From Typhlomys cinereus (Eukaryota > Chordata > Mammalia > Rodentia > Platacanthomyidae): a stretch of DNA of 64,000 nucleotides. Position numbers and translations under genes: made by a program. Shown here one piece after another: positions 52,260 to 64,000 of this stretch. The notes beneath the pieces were generated by a model. It did no database searches. It was not told where the DNA came from and worked only from the letters and a program-made list of their open reading frames with translations. The stretch is taken from the NCBI GenBank assembly GCA_023101885.1, contig JALPQD010000917.1, forward strand, positions 283,512 to 347,511. Direction: 5' to 3'. Every line of letters starts with the position of its first letter. Positions within the stretch are counted from its first letter, which is position 1.

Positions 52260-53590
52260 ACCCCCATGGTTCCTCCTTGTTTTTATTATTAAAAAAATAG
52301 ACCTAGTTTCAATATTAAGGAAGCCAAGATTACAAAAGGCAAAAACAAATCAATTCCCAAATAGCAACAAGTGTCAAGCCAGTCAGATCTTTTCTGGAGT
52401 TTTAAAATTACATGTTATTTAAATGAGTCTGAATTTTGTCCCAGATATAAATTCTATCTCAGTACCAATATTGACTTATTTTAGGTTTAGGAGAAGCTCA
52501 ATTAACAATAACACAATAGATACATTTGATGGGATAAATGCAAGCAAAAGTCAACATTTTAGGAACCAAAAATAAAACATGGTGAGTACACAATAGTGAT
52601 TTTTAAATAGAAGATAAAGTCCTTTTGTATATGGTGAGTAGTGTTAACTTTCAAAGTCCAGTTTATGAAAGATTCTCACAGTCAGTCCAAACAGGGGTCA
52701 ATAATCCATCATAGAAGTAAATATTTTGTGTCCAGGCATTGATCATCTAAGAAAGTCTGATACTTAGGTCTAGAATGTTGAAGAATAGAGCAGCACGAGA
52801 ATAGCCAAGAGATGCCTGGGGGTCACTGGTTGTTGAGACTCTTGGACTAGTCTGGCTCCTTCAAGTATCAGAGCGTCTAGTTGGCTCCAGGTCAGGATCT
52901 GGCTCCTTAAGTTGTTCTGCATTGATGCCAGCTCCTTTTTTCCTGTAGGCTGAGAGCTGTGATCTTGTCAGGGAAGCTCTCCATGATTTTCTATCAGGCA
53001 GACTAAATGCTTGAGAATCCACCTGTTGATGGAGAAACACAAAGATACGTCCGACTCCAGTGCAGCTCTGAGTCGGGTTAGAACAGGTGCATGTCAAAGG
53101 TGTTCTGCCATTATAAAACCATTTTTAACTGTATTTCCTTTTTTTTTAATAAAATGGAGGAAAGAATTAAATAAGGTGTATCTGAGGAAGTCCTTCCCCC
53201 TCCTTAATTTCTAAAATATCATTTAATCGTGTCATTAGCACATTTAACAACAGCAATTATAATTAATAAAAGAAAAATTTGTCCTATGATAGTATAGGTT
53301 ACTATATAGGAGAGGTTTTTAAAAGTATATGATTGATTTTCTGTAAAATCAATCTTAAACAGCTTGTTAGTAGGGGGTCTCAAACTTCTGTTGGAATCTC
53401 AAGAGTTCGTTTAAGTATCAACAAGACTTTGGAGGCAAGTTCTATACTACCAGGAATGGTCCTGGTGACATTTGATATGTATCTTAGTCCTCTGAGGAAT
53501 TACAGATAGAGGGACTTTAATGTTTTACTTTTTGTGTCATAATTATAACTTTTTTAGTAACTATAAACTTTACCTTTAAAAGTGTTAGAG
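52260..53590 (-). other. possible ERV internal sequence
   Basis: Lies next to the minus LTR. A minus-strand frame 53097-52861 (MTCTCSNPTQSCTGVG) has Cys-rich Env-like character, and a hydrophobic FLLLIIIAVV is readable at about 53245. I cannot assign it to a family. The right border is the start of an L1. Confidence 0.3.
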
Positions 53591-53595
53591 GCCAC
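53574..53595. repeat. probable target-site duplication of split L1, 5' side
   Basis: 'aaaagtgttagaggcca' here resembles the complement of 61450-61467, 'aaaagtttttagaggcca': one substitution and one extra base. The cut site ttt/aaaa fits L1 endonuclease. The exact left edge is blurred because 'ggcc' also matches L1 5' UTR. Confidence 0.7.
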
Positions 53596-53691
53596 ACCCC
53601 ATGACCTAGGTAAGTCTCCGCTCGCCCCGCCTACCAGGACCCCAGGCCAAATAATTCAGTTTAGTGAAATTGAGAGATCTTAAGAGTTAAA

Positions 53692-54760
53692 ATGACAATG
53701 CCAAAGTCAAAATGCAAATCCATGAGAAGCAACAATCAAGTAAACAAATTTCCCACTGAAGAAATTAATCCCATAATGTTAGACTCCAACAAGAACAAAC
53801 CCACGGAAAAAGGCCAAGAAAGCCCAACCCAGGATAAAGACTTTCAAAATATGATCATTACCATGTTCAATACTATGAAAGAGGAAATCCGGGAGGAATT
53901 ACATAATTGAATCAATCGCTTTGAAGTGGAACACAACAGACACTTGGAGGAGTTGAGAAAAACAGTGCAAGAAACAAAAAGTGGTATAGAGCAGTTAAAA
54001 CAAACTCAAGCAGAGTTTAAAACTGAGCTAAAAGACAAGTTATCTTCAACCCAGAACACCACAGAGAGTCTTATCAACAGAACTAACAAAGCAGAAGACA
54101 GAATTTCAGACCTTGAAGATAAAGTGGGAGTACTACAGCTCAATGGAAGAGGTTGTTAAAGCCAAAAAGATACTTGAGAGAAATATCCAAGAGATATGGG
54201 ACACCCTGAAGAAGCCTAACATGTGTATTCATGGAATACCAGAGCAAGAATCTCAAAATACCACCCCTGAGGAAATTTTTCAAACGATCATCAAGGAAAA
54301 CATTCCTCATCTAAAAAAAGAGAGGCCCATCCATATACAAGAGGCATTCCGCACCCCAAACAGATACGACCAAAATAGAAGCACCCCACGGCAAATAATA
54401 GTTAAAACACTCCACATTCAAGATAAAGAACTGGTGCTGAGAGCTTCAAGGGAGAAAAAACAAGTCACTTTTAAAGGTAAACCTATTAAAATAACAAATG
54501 ACTTCTCAGCCGAAACAGTAAAAGCAAGAAGAGCTTGGAGAGACATACTTCAAGTATTGAATGAGCAAAAGTGTCAACCCAGGCTGATTTACCCTGCAAA
54601 ACTATCAGTCATGATCGAGGGAGAAAGAAAAATTTTCCAGCACAAAGACAACTTTAAGGGATACATGGCCACCAAACCAGGCCTTCAAAAACTGCTAGAA
54701 ATGATACTCAAGCGTGAAGAAAAAAACAGGCATATCCAGGAGAACAGAAGGCAAGTATAA
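53692..54760 (+). pseudogene. L1 ORF1, broken by stop and 2-bp deletion
   Basis: Same domain order as 29594-30665. A CGA to TGA change, typical CpG decay, makes a stop at 53908-53910 in the coiled coil. A 2-bp deletion near 54135 shifts the frame. The C-terminal frame is open to 54760 and has a seven-A run at the site where the other copy has eight. Confidence 0.9.
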
Positions 54761-54810
54761 CATCATTAAAAACGAAGCAATATACTTATAAAAGCTACTA
54801 AACATAATAA

Positions 54811-56935
54811 ATGTCTGGAATTAACAATAGTTTCTCCATTATAACACTAAATGTTAATGGAATTAATTCACCGATCAAGAGACACAGATTACAAACTTGG
54901 ATTAAAAATCACAATCCATCAATCTGCTGCCTGCAGGAAACCCATCTCACCACAAAAGATAGGCATGCTCTAAAAATAAAAGGCTGGTCAACAATTCTAC
55001 AAGCAAATGGAAGCAGAAAACAGGCAGGGGTAGGCCATTATGCTATCAGACAAAGTGGGCTTCAAACCAAAGAAAATTATAAAAGACACGGATGGATACT
55101 ACATTTTAGTCACAGGTACAATTCACCAGGAAGACTTCACAATACTGAACATATATGCACCCAATACGGGCCCCACCACATTTATTAAGAAAACCCTACA
55201 GCGTCTAAAGCAAGAAATCAACCCCCAAACGATAATTCTTGGGGACTTCAACACCGCCCTCTCAACATGGGATAGATCAATAGGTCAAAAGCTTAACAGA
55301 GACACTTTGGACCTTAATCAAACGCTGAAAGAAATGGACCTTACAGATCTCTATCGAACTTTTCACCCACGCACAAAAGAATACACATTTTTCTCAGCAG
55401 CACACAGAACATCAGAAACTTTCTCCAAAATAGATCACATATTGGGACAAAATGAACTACACATATACAAGAAAGTTGAAATTCTAACCTGTGCCCTATC
55501 AGACCATCACGGCCTAAAGCTGCACTCCACAAAACACACACAAGAGAAAATCACTAACTCCTGGAACTTAACACTATGATGCTGAATGAGACTGGATTCA
55601 GGAAGAAATTAAAAAGGAAATTCAAGATTTCCTGAAAGTGAATGATAACGAAAATCAACTTACCAAAATCTCTGGGACACATGAAGCTGTTCTAAGAGGT
55701 AAGTTCATAGCTTAATGCCTACATCAAAAAAATGGAACTCAGAATAACAACTTAACATGCAGCTTAAGCTTGAGAAACTAGAGCAATCTGATCCCAAAGT
55801 AGTAGAAGGGAGATTAGCAATAAGGGGGAATATCTGAAATCGAGATTAGAAAACGATAGAAAAAATCAACCAGTCAAAAAGATGGTTCTTTGAAAAAATA
55901 ATAAGATTGATACACCCCTAGCTAAACTAACCAAAGCAAGAGAGAGAAAACCCAATTAACAAAATTAGAAATGAACTGGAGTTATCACTACTGATACCCA
56001 AAAAATCTAGAGAATTTAACATCATATTTCAAAAACTTATACTCTGTGAGTTTGACACACAAGAGATGGATGAATTTCTAGTACACAACTTACCTAAATT
56101 GAATCAGGAAGTTGTGAATTATTTAAATAGTCCTATAACATATAAGGAAATTGAGGAAGTAATCTCGATCTTCCCACCAAAAAATGTCCTGGACCAGATG
56201 TATTCAGCACAGAGTTCTACCAGACATTTAAGGAGTTAATAAACCAATACTCCTTAAATGTTCCATCAAATAGCAAAGGAAGGAACACTACCAAATTCCT
56301 TCTATGAAGCTAATATTGTTTTTAATCCCAAAACCTAATAAAGATTCACTTAAAAAAAGAAAACTATAGGCCGATCTCCCTGATGAACACAGACACAAAG
56401 ATTCTCATAATCCCCGGCACACAAGGTTGGTTCAACATACGCAAATCAATAAATGTAATTCATCATGTAAACCAGTCCAAAGTCCAAGACCACATGATAC
56501 TCTGATAGATGCAGAAAAAGCTTTGACAGTCCAACAGCCTTTTATGATCAAAACGCTAGAGACAGTAGAATGGAAGGAACTTTTATCAATATAATAAAAG
56601 CTATATACAACAAGCCACAGCAAGGATTATGCTCAATGGGGAACAATTGGAAGCATTTCCCACTTCGATCAGGAACTAGACAAGGCTGTCCACTCTCACC
56701 ACTTCTATTCAATATTGTACTTGAAGTGTTAGCTGAAGCCATAAGACAAGAAAGGGACATAAGAGGGATTCAAATCGGCAAGGAAGAAGTCAAGCTATCC
56801 CTATTTGCAGATGACATGATCTTTACCTGAGGATCCCAAAACTCCACCAGGAAGCTCCTGGAACTAATTGAAAGTCAGCAGGTGGCAGGATACAAAATCA
56901 AATGTGCAAAAATCAGAGGCCTTCCTATATGCCCA
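54811..56935 (+). pseudogene. L1 ORF2, 5' half, many frameshifts
   Basis: Endonuclease motifs NVNG, QETHL and [10 protein letters not shown] are present. A one-base insertion near 55033 shifts the first frame (125 codons) into the second (179 codons). From 55.4 kb frames are very short because of repeated deletions. RT motifs are still readable ([21 protein letters not shown] at about 56806-56820). Truncated at 56935. Confidence 0.9.
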
Positions 56936-57460
56936 TACTAAGTCCCCTATCGATTAACTCCCCCTATGGGTTCGGGAGGAAAGACAGGCAAGCTTTGCAA
57001 TTACGGACCAATTCTCTGCCTGTACTTTGATCTTTTGTATCTTAAGTGAAGGGTGCGGGGGAATCCTGAGATTGTGGAGGGTTATGAGCTGTTTGTGCCG
57101 TTGAGAGGGTGGCGCTTGTAGTAAATGTTTGTCTGTTTAAAGTCAAGCGCAGTTATGGAGGAAAGCAGGGAAGGTTGCTGTGTTTGGCCCTAGTCGACAA
57201 GGTCATTTCCCTGACATAGGGTGTCCATTGTAGAGTAGGCAAGGATTTTTTTATTTAACCTGTATAATTAGAATCTATAATACCTGGACTAAAACATGGT
57301 AGGCCTTAGGGTAGAATGGGTAAAGGGGCCATATATTGCTCATGAGTAGACTTGAACTCCATATCAGGGTTAATCTTGAGTCAAAAAGTTTGGGGGGGAA
57401 AAAAGGGACTGAAGTCCCATCCTGTGTTGTTTAAGGTTGTTCTGTGGACAGAAAAGTGGA
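56936..57460 (-). pseudogene. class II ERV protease/dUTPase-region remnant
   Basis: On the minus strand short frames give a dUTPase-like IDSNYTG (about 57260-57285) followed, after a stop, by KILAYSTMD, and an upstream LNNTGWDFS. The order (downstream of nucleocapsid, minus strand) fits the dUTPase-protease part of betaretrovirus-like elements. It is indel-ridden. Confidence 0.5.
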
Positions 57461-57599
57461 CATTTTATTGGCTGGGATGTTTGGTTGAGGGAAGAAACTG
57501 ATTAGCTCCGGGGTTGAGTCCCTGAGTGTCTGAGCTGGGCAAGGGGCTGGACCCTCGGAAGTTTTGTTTTTGTTTTTGTTTTGGCGGTAATGGCGTGCC

Positions 57600-57800
57600 C
57601 TGGGCATCAGCTTTTGAGCGGACAATCAGAGGCCCAGTGTTTTCCTCTTTGTATCGCGGGCGGGTGTGTTAGGCAGTAGCACGGAGGCGGCCTTAGGGCC
57701 GTACAGTTTTGAAAAAATGGCCGGTGTTTCAATTAAAGCACTTTTTGTATTTGGTAAAATCTTTTCAGGCAAACTCCTATGCCGCTTGCCCATAGCTATG
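57600..57800 (-). pseudogene. class II ERV nucleocapsid with two zinc-knuckle remnants
   Basis: On the minus strand the first knuckle is spread over two frames (KCFN, then TGHFFKT, near 57740-57700). The second ends GKHWASDCP at about 57635-57610. Two knuckles in this spacing are typical of class II Gag. The first cannot be read in one frame, because of a 1-2 base gap. Confidence 0.6.
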
Positions 57801-59739
57801 AGCCGAGCAATGCCTGAACACAGTTTTATAGTCAGAGATGACAGGCCGGTGAGGGTGGATAGTATCCTGACAAGGCAGCATTGGCGTTTCAAATGCTAAG
57901 TGTTTTACAAAAGCACTCTTTGCTTTTGCCCCACCGAATGGAATAGCCATTCAGACTTCGTTCTGTGAGGGCAGCTGATGAAAATTACTATAAGGCTTAT
58001 CGGGTCCCTGATGCAGTTTAGCCAAGGACGTGGTAGCGGGACTCTTTAGTGAGAAGCCTTTCCATTGCCTGAGACCTGCATTTTGAATCTGAGACAGGAG
58101 GCCAGGCGGGAAACATGTTTGAATTTCGTTAGTTCATATGGGAGGGGCGCCCCATAAGTCTACTTGCCGTCAGTTCTTTAGTCTTAGGCCGTTTGCGAAT
58201 TATGCTGGCATCTCTCTGCAATTTTCTTCAAACTCAGTTTCAAAAGAACCAAATCACCACCAGCAGCCAGGCATGGCCAGATGGATGCCAGTCATTTGGG
58301 ACAAGCCCGTGCTCACTTCAGTTTTCTAGTAAAGCTACCGTAAATGGCCGCTGTAGGGCCGTATATAGAAATTGCCACTTTCAAGTCTTTAAATGTTTAA
58401 ATTAGGCGGCCGGGTATGTTGATTTGGACCACCGTGGGGTGTCCGGAGTCTGATTCCTTCCGATGTGGCCTTTCTCCATCTCTCTGATTATCAGATTTCA
58501 TCCCCCAGTCTCAGTGATTTCTTCCCTTGGGAAAGATGAAGGGTCTTGGGAAATTTGGTGGAATGCTTGTTCCAGGTGACTGGCGAAACGTTGAAGGGCT
58601 TTTAGAGGCTGTTTGGCATTTTTAGGGTTTGAACTTATAGGGGGAGGGACTGAGGAAGTTGAATTAATTCTAAATCTTAGGGCAGGGGAAGCTCTTTTAT
58701 CAGAGTGAGATGTCCCTCTTTTGTTGGAGAAAGTGTTTTAAGGGAGGATGATTGCTTGCTGAGAAGAGCTCCAGCTTTGGCTGAGTGATAAGATCTAAGG
58801 AGTTGATCTGAAAGGAAGAAGAACAGGGGCGCAAAAGAGAGGAGCTAAAACATAGGGGGGTGGGTAAGAATGGAAGTTTTTGAGGATGGCAAGTTGGGTG
58901 TTTTACAGTTAGTAGCCTTCATGGTTGAGGAAGTTTTCTTCATTCAGGGGGGAGGGCATATCATCAGAGACTGGGTTAAGATCCTGAATGTCTAAATGCG
59001 GAGTAGAGATGGTGGTGGAGGGGACTCTACAGTGAGGGGAATTGTCCGAGGGAGGGGGATCTGACGGAGGAGCGGGGCCTTATCACTAGCAACTGACTCG
59101 CAAGCCGAAGGGGGCCTTGGAGCAACGTTGTAAAACTTTTTTTCTCTCCTCTAAAAAAACCTTTTGAATATCAGGAGGAGCTAGTATAAACCTGTCTAAT
59201 GCATTATTAAGATTTTAATACGCCGAAGGTTTGGACCGGAACCTTTTTCAGGGCCAAAGGGGTCCGAGAGTAATCCTGTGAAACAATTTCTAAACTCTCA
59301 AGCCAACTTTCTCAGACCTCTCTAGTTTGTACTCATGACCCCAGAATAGCTTCCCTGTTGCCCTTGAGAGTGGGGATTTTAGAGTAACCAAATTCCGTGC
59401 GTTCAGCAACACAGACAAGGAAAAGACATTGAAATATGGAAGGCGGAATCGGAATCGGGAACTCCGAGGCGCAATGGCGCGATAGCAGAAAAAGAAGACA
59501 AGGGAGAACGGGGGTTTGGGCCCATCGCGAGGGCTGTAAGGGGTAAAACCCAAAATGGCAGAACGCGGATATAGCACACTGGTAACATTCTTGTGTACGC
59601 CAAACAACTAAAAAACTCCTGTACCCAGTGAAGGGGGAAGCGAGCGACGGTTGATCGTATAAACCTGTAGGAACAACCTTTTATACACTTTTACGTACCA
59701 TACGGGTGGAGGGATAACGTTTTTATCTTTTTTGATTTT
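57801..59739 (-). pseudogene. class II ERV gag remnant, middle part
   Basis: Lies between nucleocapsid and the shared segment on the same strand. A visible HLEQAFHQISQDPSSF lies at about 58555-58600, in a linker/capsid-like context. Frames are short and no full domain can be read. Confidence 0.4.
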
Positions 59740-60175
59740 ATATTTTTATATTAGATCTCCTGTAAGAAAAAAGTTCTTTACTAAAGGCATTAACAGCAGA
59801 CCCCGCTTAAAAATCACTGTATTTGAAGTAAAGTTGTAAGATTATAAACACGAAATATAGAGTATCTTTGGAATTATTAAGAACCAGATTTTTCCCAAGA
59901 CAAGTGAACTCATAATTTCCTCAGAAACCAGTTTTAGTTTTGGCTGTTAAAATACGTTAACATTACACATGTGGAAAACAAACTTTTCCTAGGTAAAATA
60001 ACACATATTTTTTTGTGAAATGTGAAGCTTCATAAAAAGATTATTTTCATCAGTACGACTCAGGCCTTTTGATGGTAATTTTTAAGTGTGCACGTGCATT
60101 TACATGGCATTGCCAACAAATAATGAACAATGTCAAATACCAAAAAATGTGATTCAAGTGCGCAATAACCTTAAC
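59740..60175 (-). mobile_element. shared ERV internal segment (short copy)
   Basis: 'ttaagtgtgcacgtgcattta' (60083-60102 and around), 'aacaaacttt' and 'ctcaggccttttgatg' match 38690-39180 in the same orientation. It lies inside a class II context (class II LTR upstream, class II nucleocapsid downstream), unlike the provirus copy. Confidence 0.7.
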
Positions 60176-61055
60176 AGTGGCCACTTTTTTTTTTAATGAG
60201 GACCTACAATACAAATATTCATAGGGAATTAAAATGCCAAACTAATGTTCAGGAATCCTTTTTTTAAAAGTAACTTTTGTATGTCAGCCCCCCCTGTCTG
60301 AAACTCCCCAATCTCGCTGCCCGGGACAGGTGTTTGTGAAGCTGCATGGGAAGCTATTTTTTTTTTTTTTTTGTTAAACCGTTTTCCATCCTCCTTCTCC
60401 TCTATGAAGGGAATCATGAGGCCTTTTCTCTCCCAGCAGCCAGCCATTTTTCCCACATGCAGTAGACCTCTCCCCCGCCTTCAAAGAGCCACAAACTCCT
60501 GCTCACAAACTTTTTTTCCACACTGGGACGAGCGGACCGACTTCGCCCCCAAACATTTTGTTTTGCCGCATGTGACTACAGGGCCAGCGCCACCGCCCTG
60601 TGCGCCAACCATTAAATTCTCTGAATTCTATCATTGATTAAATCATGGACCTACTTTAGTCCCAAGTCCGGGGGTTGACTCTCCGGACCCGTAATAACAA
60701 TCCAAGGACAAGCTTCAGAAATAAAGAAAGAAAAAAAATCCTACTAAATCTTTTCTTTTAACTCTTTTTTAACTCTAACTTCACCTTCTCCGAGAGAGGG
60801 GACTTATGTCCTTAATAAAGACAGCCTTCTTTAGAAAACATTTTGGACCACTTGCTGAAAATTAATGAGACAGAACTTGATCACTTACCAAAGAAAGATG
60901 ACAGTTTGGAGGACAGCTCTCCCCTTATGAGCGGTTAAGGCGCAGTCTCTATACAAGTTGTACTGAGATGACTTTCCCTCTGCTTGACAAGGGCGATATA
61001 TACGAGCTTCTGATCCCCGCGGCTGGGTCTCGTTAAAACTCGGGGGTCTCCGTGC
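60176..61055 (-). pseudogene. class II ERV leader and matrix-like remnant
   Basis: On the minus strand a matrix-like stretch is readable in pieces (LSEKVKLELKKELKEK about 60800-60750, then ISEACPWIVITGPES about 60725-60680). Stops and A/T runs interrupt it. The start codon is not certain. Confidence 0.4.
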
Positions 61056-61090
61056 CTCGAGTCCACACAATTTTTTTTTTTGGCGCCCCT
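61056..61090 (-). promoter_or_regulatory. possible primer binding site, tRNA-Lys type
   Basis: On the minus strand 'ggggcgcc' and 'gtgtggactcgagg' lie around an 11-base A run directly after the LTR. The outer parts resemble a tRNA-Lys site; the A run may be a sequencing error. Confidence 0.35.
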
Positions 61091-61460
61091 TGTCTGTCGC
61101 GAGAACCAGTTATTTGTGGGGTCGAGGAGGGGGATGGAGCTGCAGAACATGGGCGAGAAAGAAAGAGGGAGGACCAAAGCAAAGAGTTGTCAAGGGTCTC
61201 GTTTATTTAGGGTTAGGGTTTTACAGCTTATATGCTCAGGCGGAGGGGGACGGGGAAGCGGGCAAGGGAGAAAAGATCAGCATCCGTGGAGCCGCCTGGT
61301 GGTCGCGGTGCCCTGGTGGTCCGCAGTTGCCTATCTGTTCTCTGGCGTCCAGGGGTTGATGGGCTCCTCTGGAATGTCTGGTGTCTGGATCCGGGGGCCG
61401 CCTATCAAAAACAAGTTTTTTGAGTTCTTTTTGGCTTTTTAGTGACCTCTGGCCTCTAAA
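61091..61460 (-). mobile_element. class II ERV LTR
   Basis: The minus strand ends ...gacagaca at 61091. It carries a TATA-like 'gcatataagc' (61235-61226) and AATAAA (61207-61202) about 20 bp apart, a GC-rich U3 and a C/T-rich R-U5. It is followed by a primer-site-like sequence. The U3 end is blurred by the adjoining L1. Confidence 0.65.
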
Positions 61461-61465
61461 AACTT

Positions 61466-64000
61466 TTTTTTTTTTTATTTCAGCTCACAAACTTTATTAG
61501 GTACACCAGTTCCCCTCCCTCCCTCCCTCCTCCCCGCTAATTTCAATTATATTCCCCCTCAAACCGCCTCCCACACCTCTCTCCTCCCCATCCCCCAGTG
61601 CTCCCACCCCAATTCCCAGAGAGTCCTTTCTTGTGCATGTCCTGATTTTCCTCTGGGTCCTCCTCTCCGATGACGTACAGGACCCATGGCCTTTCCCGAA
61701 CCCTTTCCCGTGTTCCCCTTACGATAGGACACTGCTGTGGCTGCCAATCCTTGCCTCCAAGGACTTGGTGCCTTTAGCAGAGCTAGACATTGTGAGGTCA
61801 ACAGTGTGTTGGACATGCGCCAGGGCATGCAAAGTCCAATTATGATTGCTTCAGCCCTAACTAGTATAGAGTATCTTACATATCATTGCTCCTCCCATCC
61901 TTTTGCTCTTACACTCTTACCGCCCCTCTTCCGCAAATTCCCTGAGCTTCAAGATGGGAGAGACTAAGCTGGCCTAGTTCTAGGTGGTTGATATAGAGTC
62001 TCTGAAGTTCTGGATTGTGGTTTGTTGATTTTTTTTGGCAGTTTTGCTGCTCCTGCAATGCCCTTCACTCCTCCTGGTGGCATTGTATGTACCCCTGGCC
62101 AGAGACAAAAAGCTGTTAGAGTCTTGTGTAAAAGCACATTCAAAGGTAGATGTAATAAAAGTGGAAACCACAGGAGGGAGGGGTCATCACCCATTTGCAA
62201 AATTATTACTTTTTATCTGCCAGACTATATGCCCTCTCTTCTGGGGTAGATCACATCCCCTCAGTGTAAATGATCAGGAACAAAGTCTGTGACTTAATCA
62301 GTGTTCCTTACTTTTGGGTCTTGGTGGAGGCCTATTTTTCCTGCTGTAACTTCTCTCCTTGTTTCTGGTGTGGCCCTCCTACCCCATCCTCCTGTTCATA
62401 ATCCTTGGAATTATGTCTCTAGTGGCTGGGTGGTTTGGTACTAGAGGCCACCTATTAGGGAGACATACGGCGCTAAATTTTCTGGGTCTGGGATACTTCA
62501 CTAATATAATTGTTTCTAATGACATCCATTTCCCGGCATTCCAGTAATTCATCATTTTTGATTGCTGAGTATTACTCCATTGTATAGATGTACCACTAGT
62601 TTCCTTCCACTCATCAACTGTTGGACATTTGGGCTGATTCCATGACTTTGCTATGTAAACAGTGCTGCTATGAACATGGTCGTGTTGTGCATTGAGGTGA
62701 ACCTCTGCTGTATGGGGGGTTATTCCCAAAGTGGAATAGCAGGGTCATACGGCTTTCAATCTTTAATTTCTTTAAGAATCTCCAGACGGCTCGCCAGAGT
62801 GGCTGTATGAGCCTGCATTCCCCAGCAATGTAGAGAGTTCCCCTCTCTCCACATCCTCTCCAGCATTTGTCGTTGTTAGTATTGTGGATTTTTGCCATCC
62901 TGACCGGGGTGAGATGATATCTCAGGAAGTTTTGATTTGCATTTCCCTGATGGCTAGGAAGTGGAGCATTTTTTCAGATATTTGTTAGACATTAATTTCA
63001 GCCCTGGTAAAGTTTCTTTTAAGTTCCAGGGCCCATTTTTTAATTGGCCATTGGTTTCCTTGGTGTTTAGTTTTCTAAGTTCTTTGTGCACTCTGGACAA
63101 TAGAGCTCTATCAGATATGTGGTTAGTGAAGATTTTCTCCCATTCTGGGTTGCCTTTGAGCTCGCGTTACAATCTCTTTATCTGAACAGAAGCTCTTTAA
63201 TTTCACAAGATCCCAACTGTTGAGAGTTGGTAGCAGTGACTGTGCCATTGGATGTCTGTTTAGGAAATGTTGGCCTAGCCCAATCAGCTCGAGGGAGTTC
63301 CCTATCCTTTCAACTATGGTTTTTAAAGTCTCTGGCCTTAAATCAAGGTCCTTGACCCCTTTTTAATTAAGTCTTGTACATGGTGACAAGTACAGTTCCA
63401 GCTTTAATCTTCTGCATGTGGAGATCCACTTTTGCCAGCACCATTTGTTGGAGATGCTGTTCTTTTTCCATTGGATTCTTTGGGCCCCTTTGTCAAAGAC
63501 CAAATGGCTCTAACTTTGTGGGCTTATATCTGGGTCTTCAATCCTTATCCATTGATCTGTGTGTCTATTTTGGAGCCAGTACGAGGCTGTATTTACAACT
63601 ATGGATTTGTAGTATAAACTAAGGTTTGGTATGGTTATACCTCCAGCTGTGTTTTTGTTACTCAGGATTGTTTTTGCTATCCTGGGTCTTTTGTGCCTCC
63701 ATATGAACTTTGAGAAGTTTGGTTAACTTCTTTGAGATTGCTTTGGGATTTTTATTGGTATAGCATTGATCTGTATTTGCCTTTGGTAGGTGTCATTTTA
63801 ACGTGTTGATTCTTCTGCAATCCAGGAACAAGGGAGGTCTTTCCACCTTCTGGTTTCTTCTGCTATTTCTTTCTTTAGGGTTTTTAGTTTTTATTGTAAA
63901 GGTCTTTTACCTCCTTAGTTAGGTTTATACCAGTATTTCATTTTTTTAGGGGCTATAATAAATGATTGTTTCTCTCAAGGCTTTTTTCACTTCTTTATTC
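61466..64000 (-). mobile_element. L1 3' half, antisense
   Basis: The A-tail complement is at 61466-61480, then the G-rich tract complement (61515-61560), the 3' UTR, and ORF2 back to the window end. The last base corresponds to position 32950 of the full-length copy, the base after the last base of the sense half at 56935. Cys-rich-end and thumb peptides are present in broken frames ([11 protein letters not shown]; single-base gaps throughout). Confidence 0.92.

Larger units (their letters stand above)
53591..56935 (+). mobile_element. L1 5' half, sense
   Basis: 5' UTR from about 53591, ORF1 from 53692, ORF2 from 54811. It ends after 'atatgccca' at 56935, equivalent to 32949 of the full-length copy; the next bases are unrelated. 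Up to about 55.4 kb it differs from the full-length L1 mainly by substitutions. From there to 56935 small deletions are frequent. Internal deletions include one at about 56405, where over 60 bp (the segment before 'ccccggcacac') are lost. Confidence 0.92.

Noticed and set aside
55400..56935. Rapid decay or targeted editing of this L1 half
   Set aside because: The lesions are almost all small deletions starting abruptly within one element and also affect unrelated neighbours; sequencing error is simpler.
61206..61222. Telomere-like 'tttagggttaggg'
   Set aside because: Only two units, lying between the TATA-like and AATAAA signals of an LTR; chance or LTR sequence, not an interstitial telomere.

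Overview
The window is nuclear DNA from a mammal, almost certainly a rodent. It holds several L1 elements whose proteins keep the standard mammalian L1 endonuclease/RT layout. It also holds tRNA-headed SINEs with CA-rich tails, monomeric B1-like and B4-like SINEs, endogenous retroviruses (ERVs) of three classes, and one KRAB zinc-finger locus. No operons or prokaryotic features are present. The species cannot be named from this; a non-murine rodent is my inference, because the L1 and SINE variants are not the familiar house-mouse ones.

Host-gene content is small. A processed TRA2B pseudogene (minus strand, 1671-3051) sits inside an ancient L1 and has perfect 16-bp target-site duplications (TSDs). 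A KRAB zinc-finger gene remnant on the minus strand spans about 28 kb: KRAB-A exon 49102-49228, KRAB-B exon 41076-41140, finger exon about 21230-23157. The exons join in phase, but the KRAB-A donor is AT instead of GT and the finger array is broken by several frameshifts, so I read it as a pseudogene.

The rest is mostly transposons. 0-9 kb: L1 fragments, SINEs, the pseudogene. 9.3-16.4 kb: an ERV-L-type gag-pro-RT remnant, interrupted by LTR-like DNA, then a class II LTR with gag, then an ERV segment found in four places in the window. 16.4-21 kb: old repeats, including a perfect 40-bp inverted repeat. 26.9-29 kb: an LTR carrying an L1 patch. 29.1-40.4 kb: a defective provirus on the minus strand (LTR, tRNA-Gly primer site, gag/env remnants, polypurine tract, LTR). 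A nearly intact full-length L1 is inserted in its 3' LTR. 41.8-43.7 kb: a 5'-inverted L1 inside an older L1. 51.7-53.6 kb: an inverted copy of the 26.9-kb LTR plus uncertain ERV DNA.

The last 10 kb is the strangest part. The 5' half of an L1 (53.59-56.935 kb, plus) stops exactly where the L1 3' half (61.47-64.0 kb, minus) begins in element coordinates. The outer flanks of the two halves share an imperfect TSD. This means 56,936-64,000 is inverted relative to the original insertion, either in the genome or in the assembly. From about 55.4 kb onward the sequence also carries many single-base deletions with few substitutions, which looks like unpolished long-read sequence.
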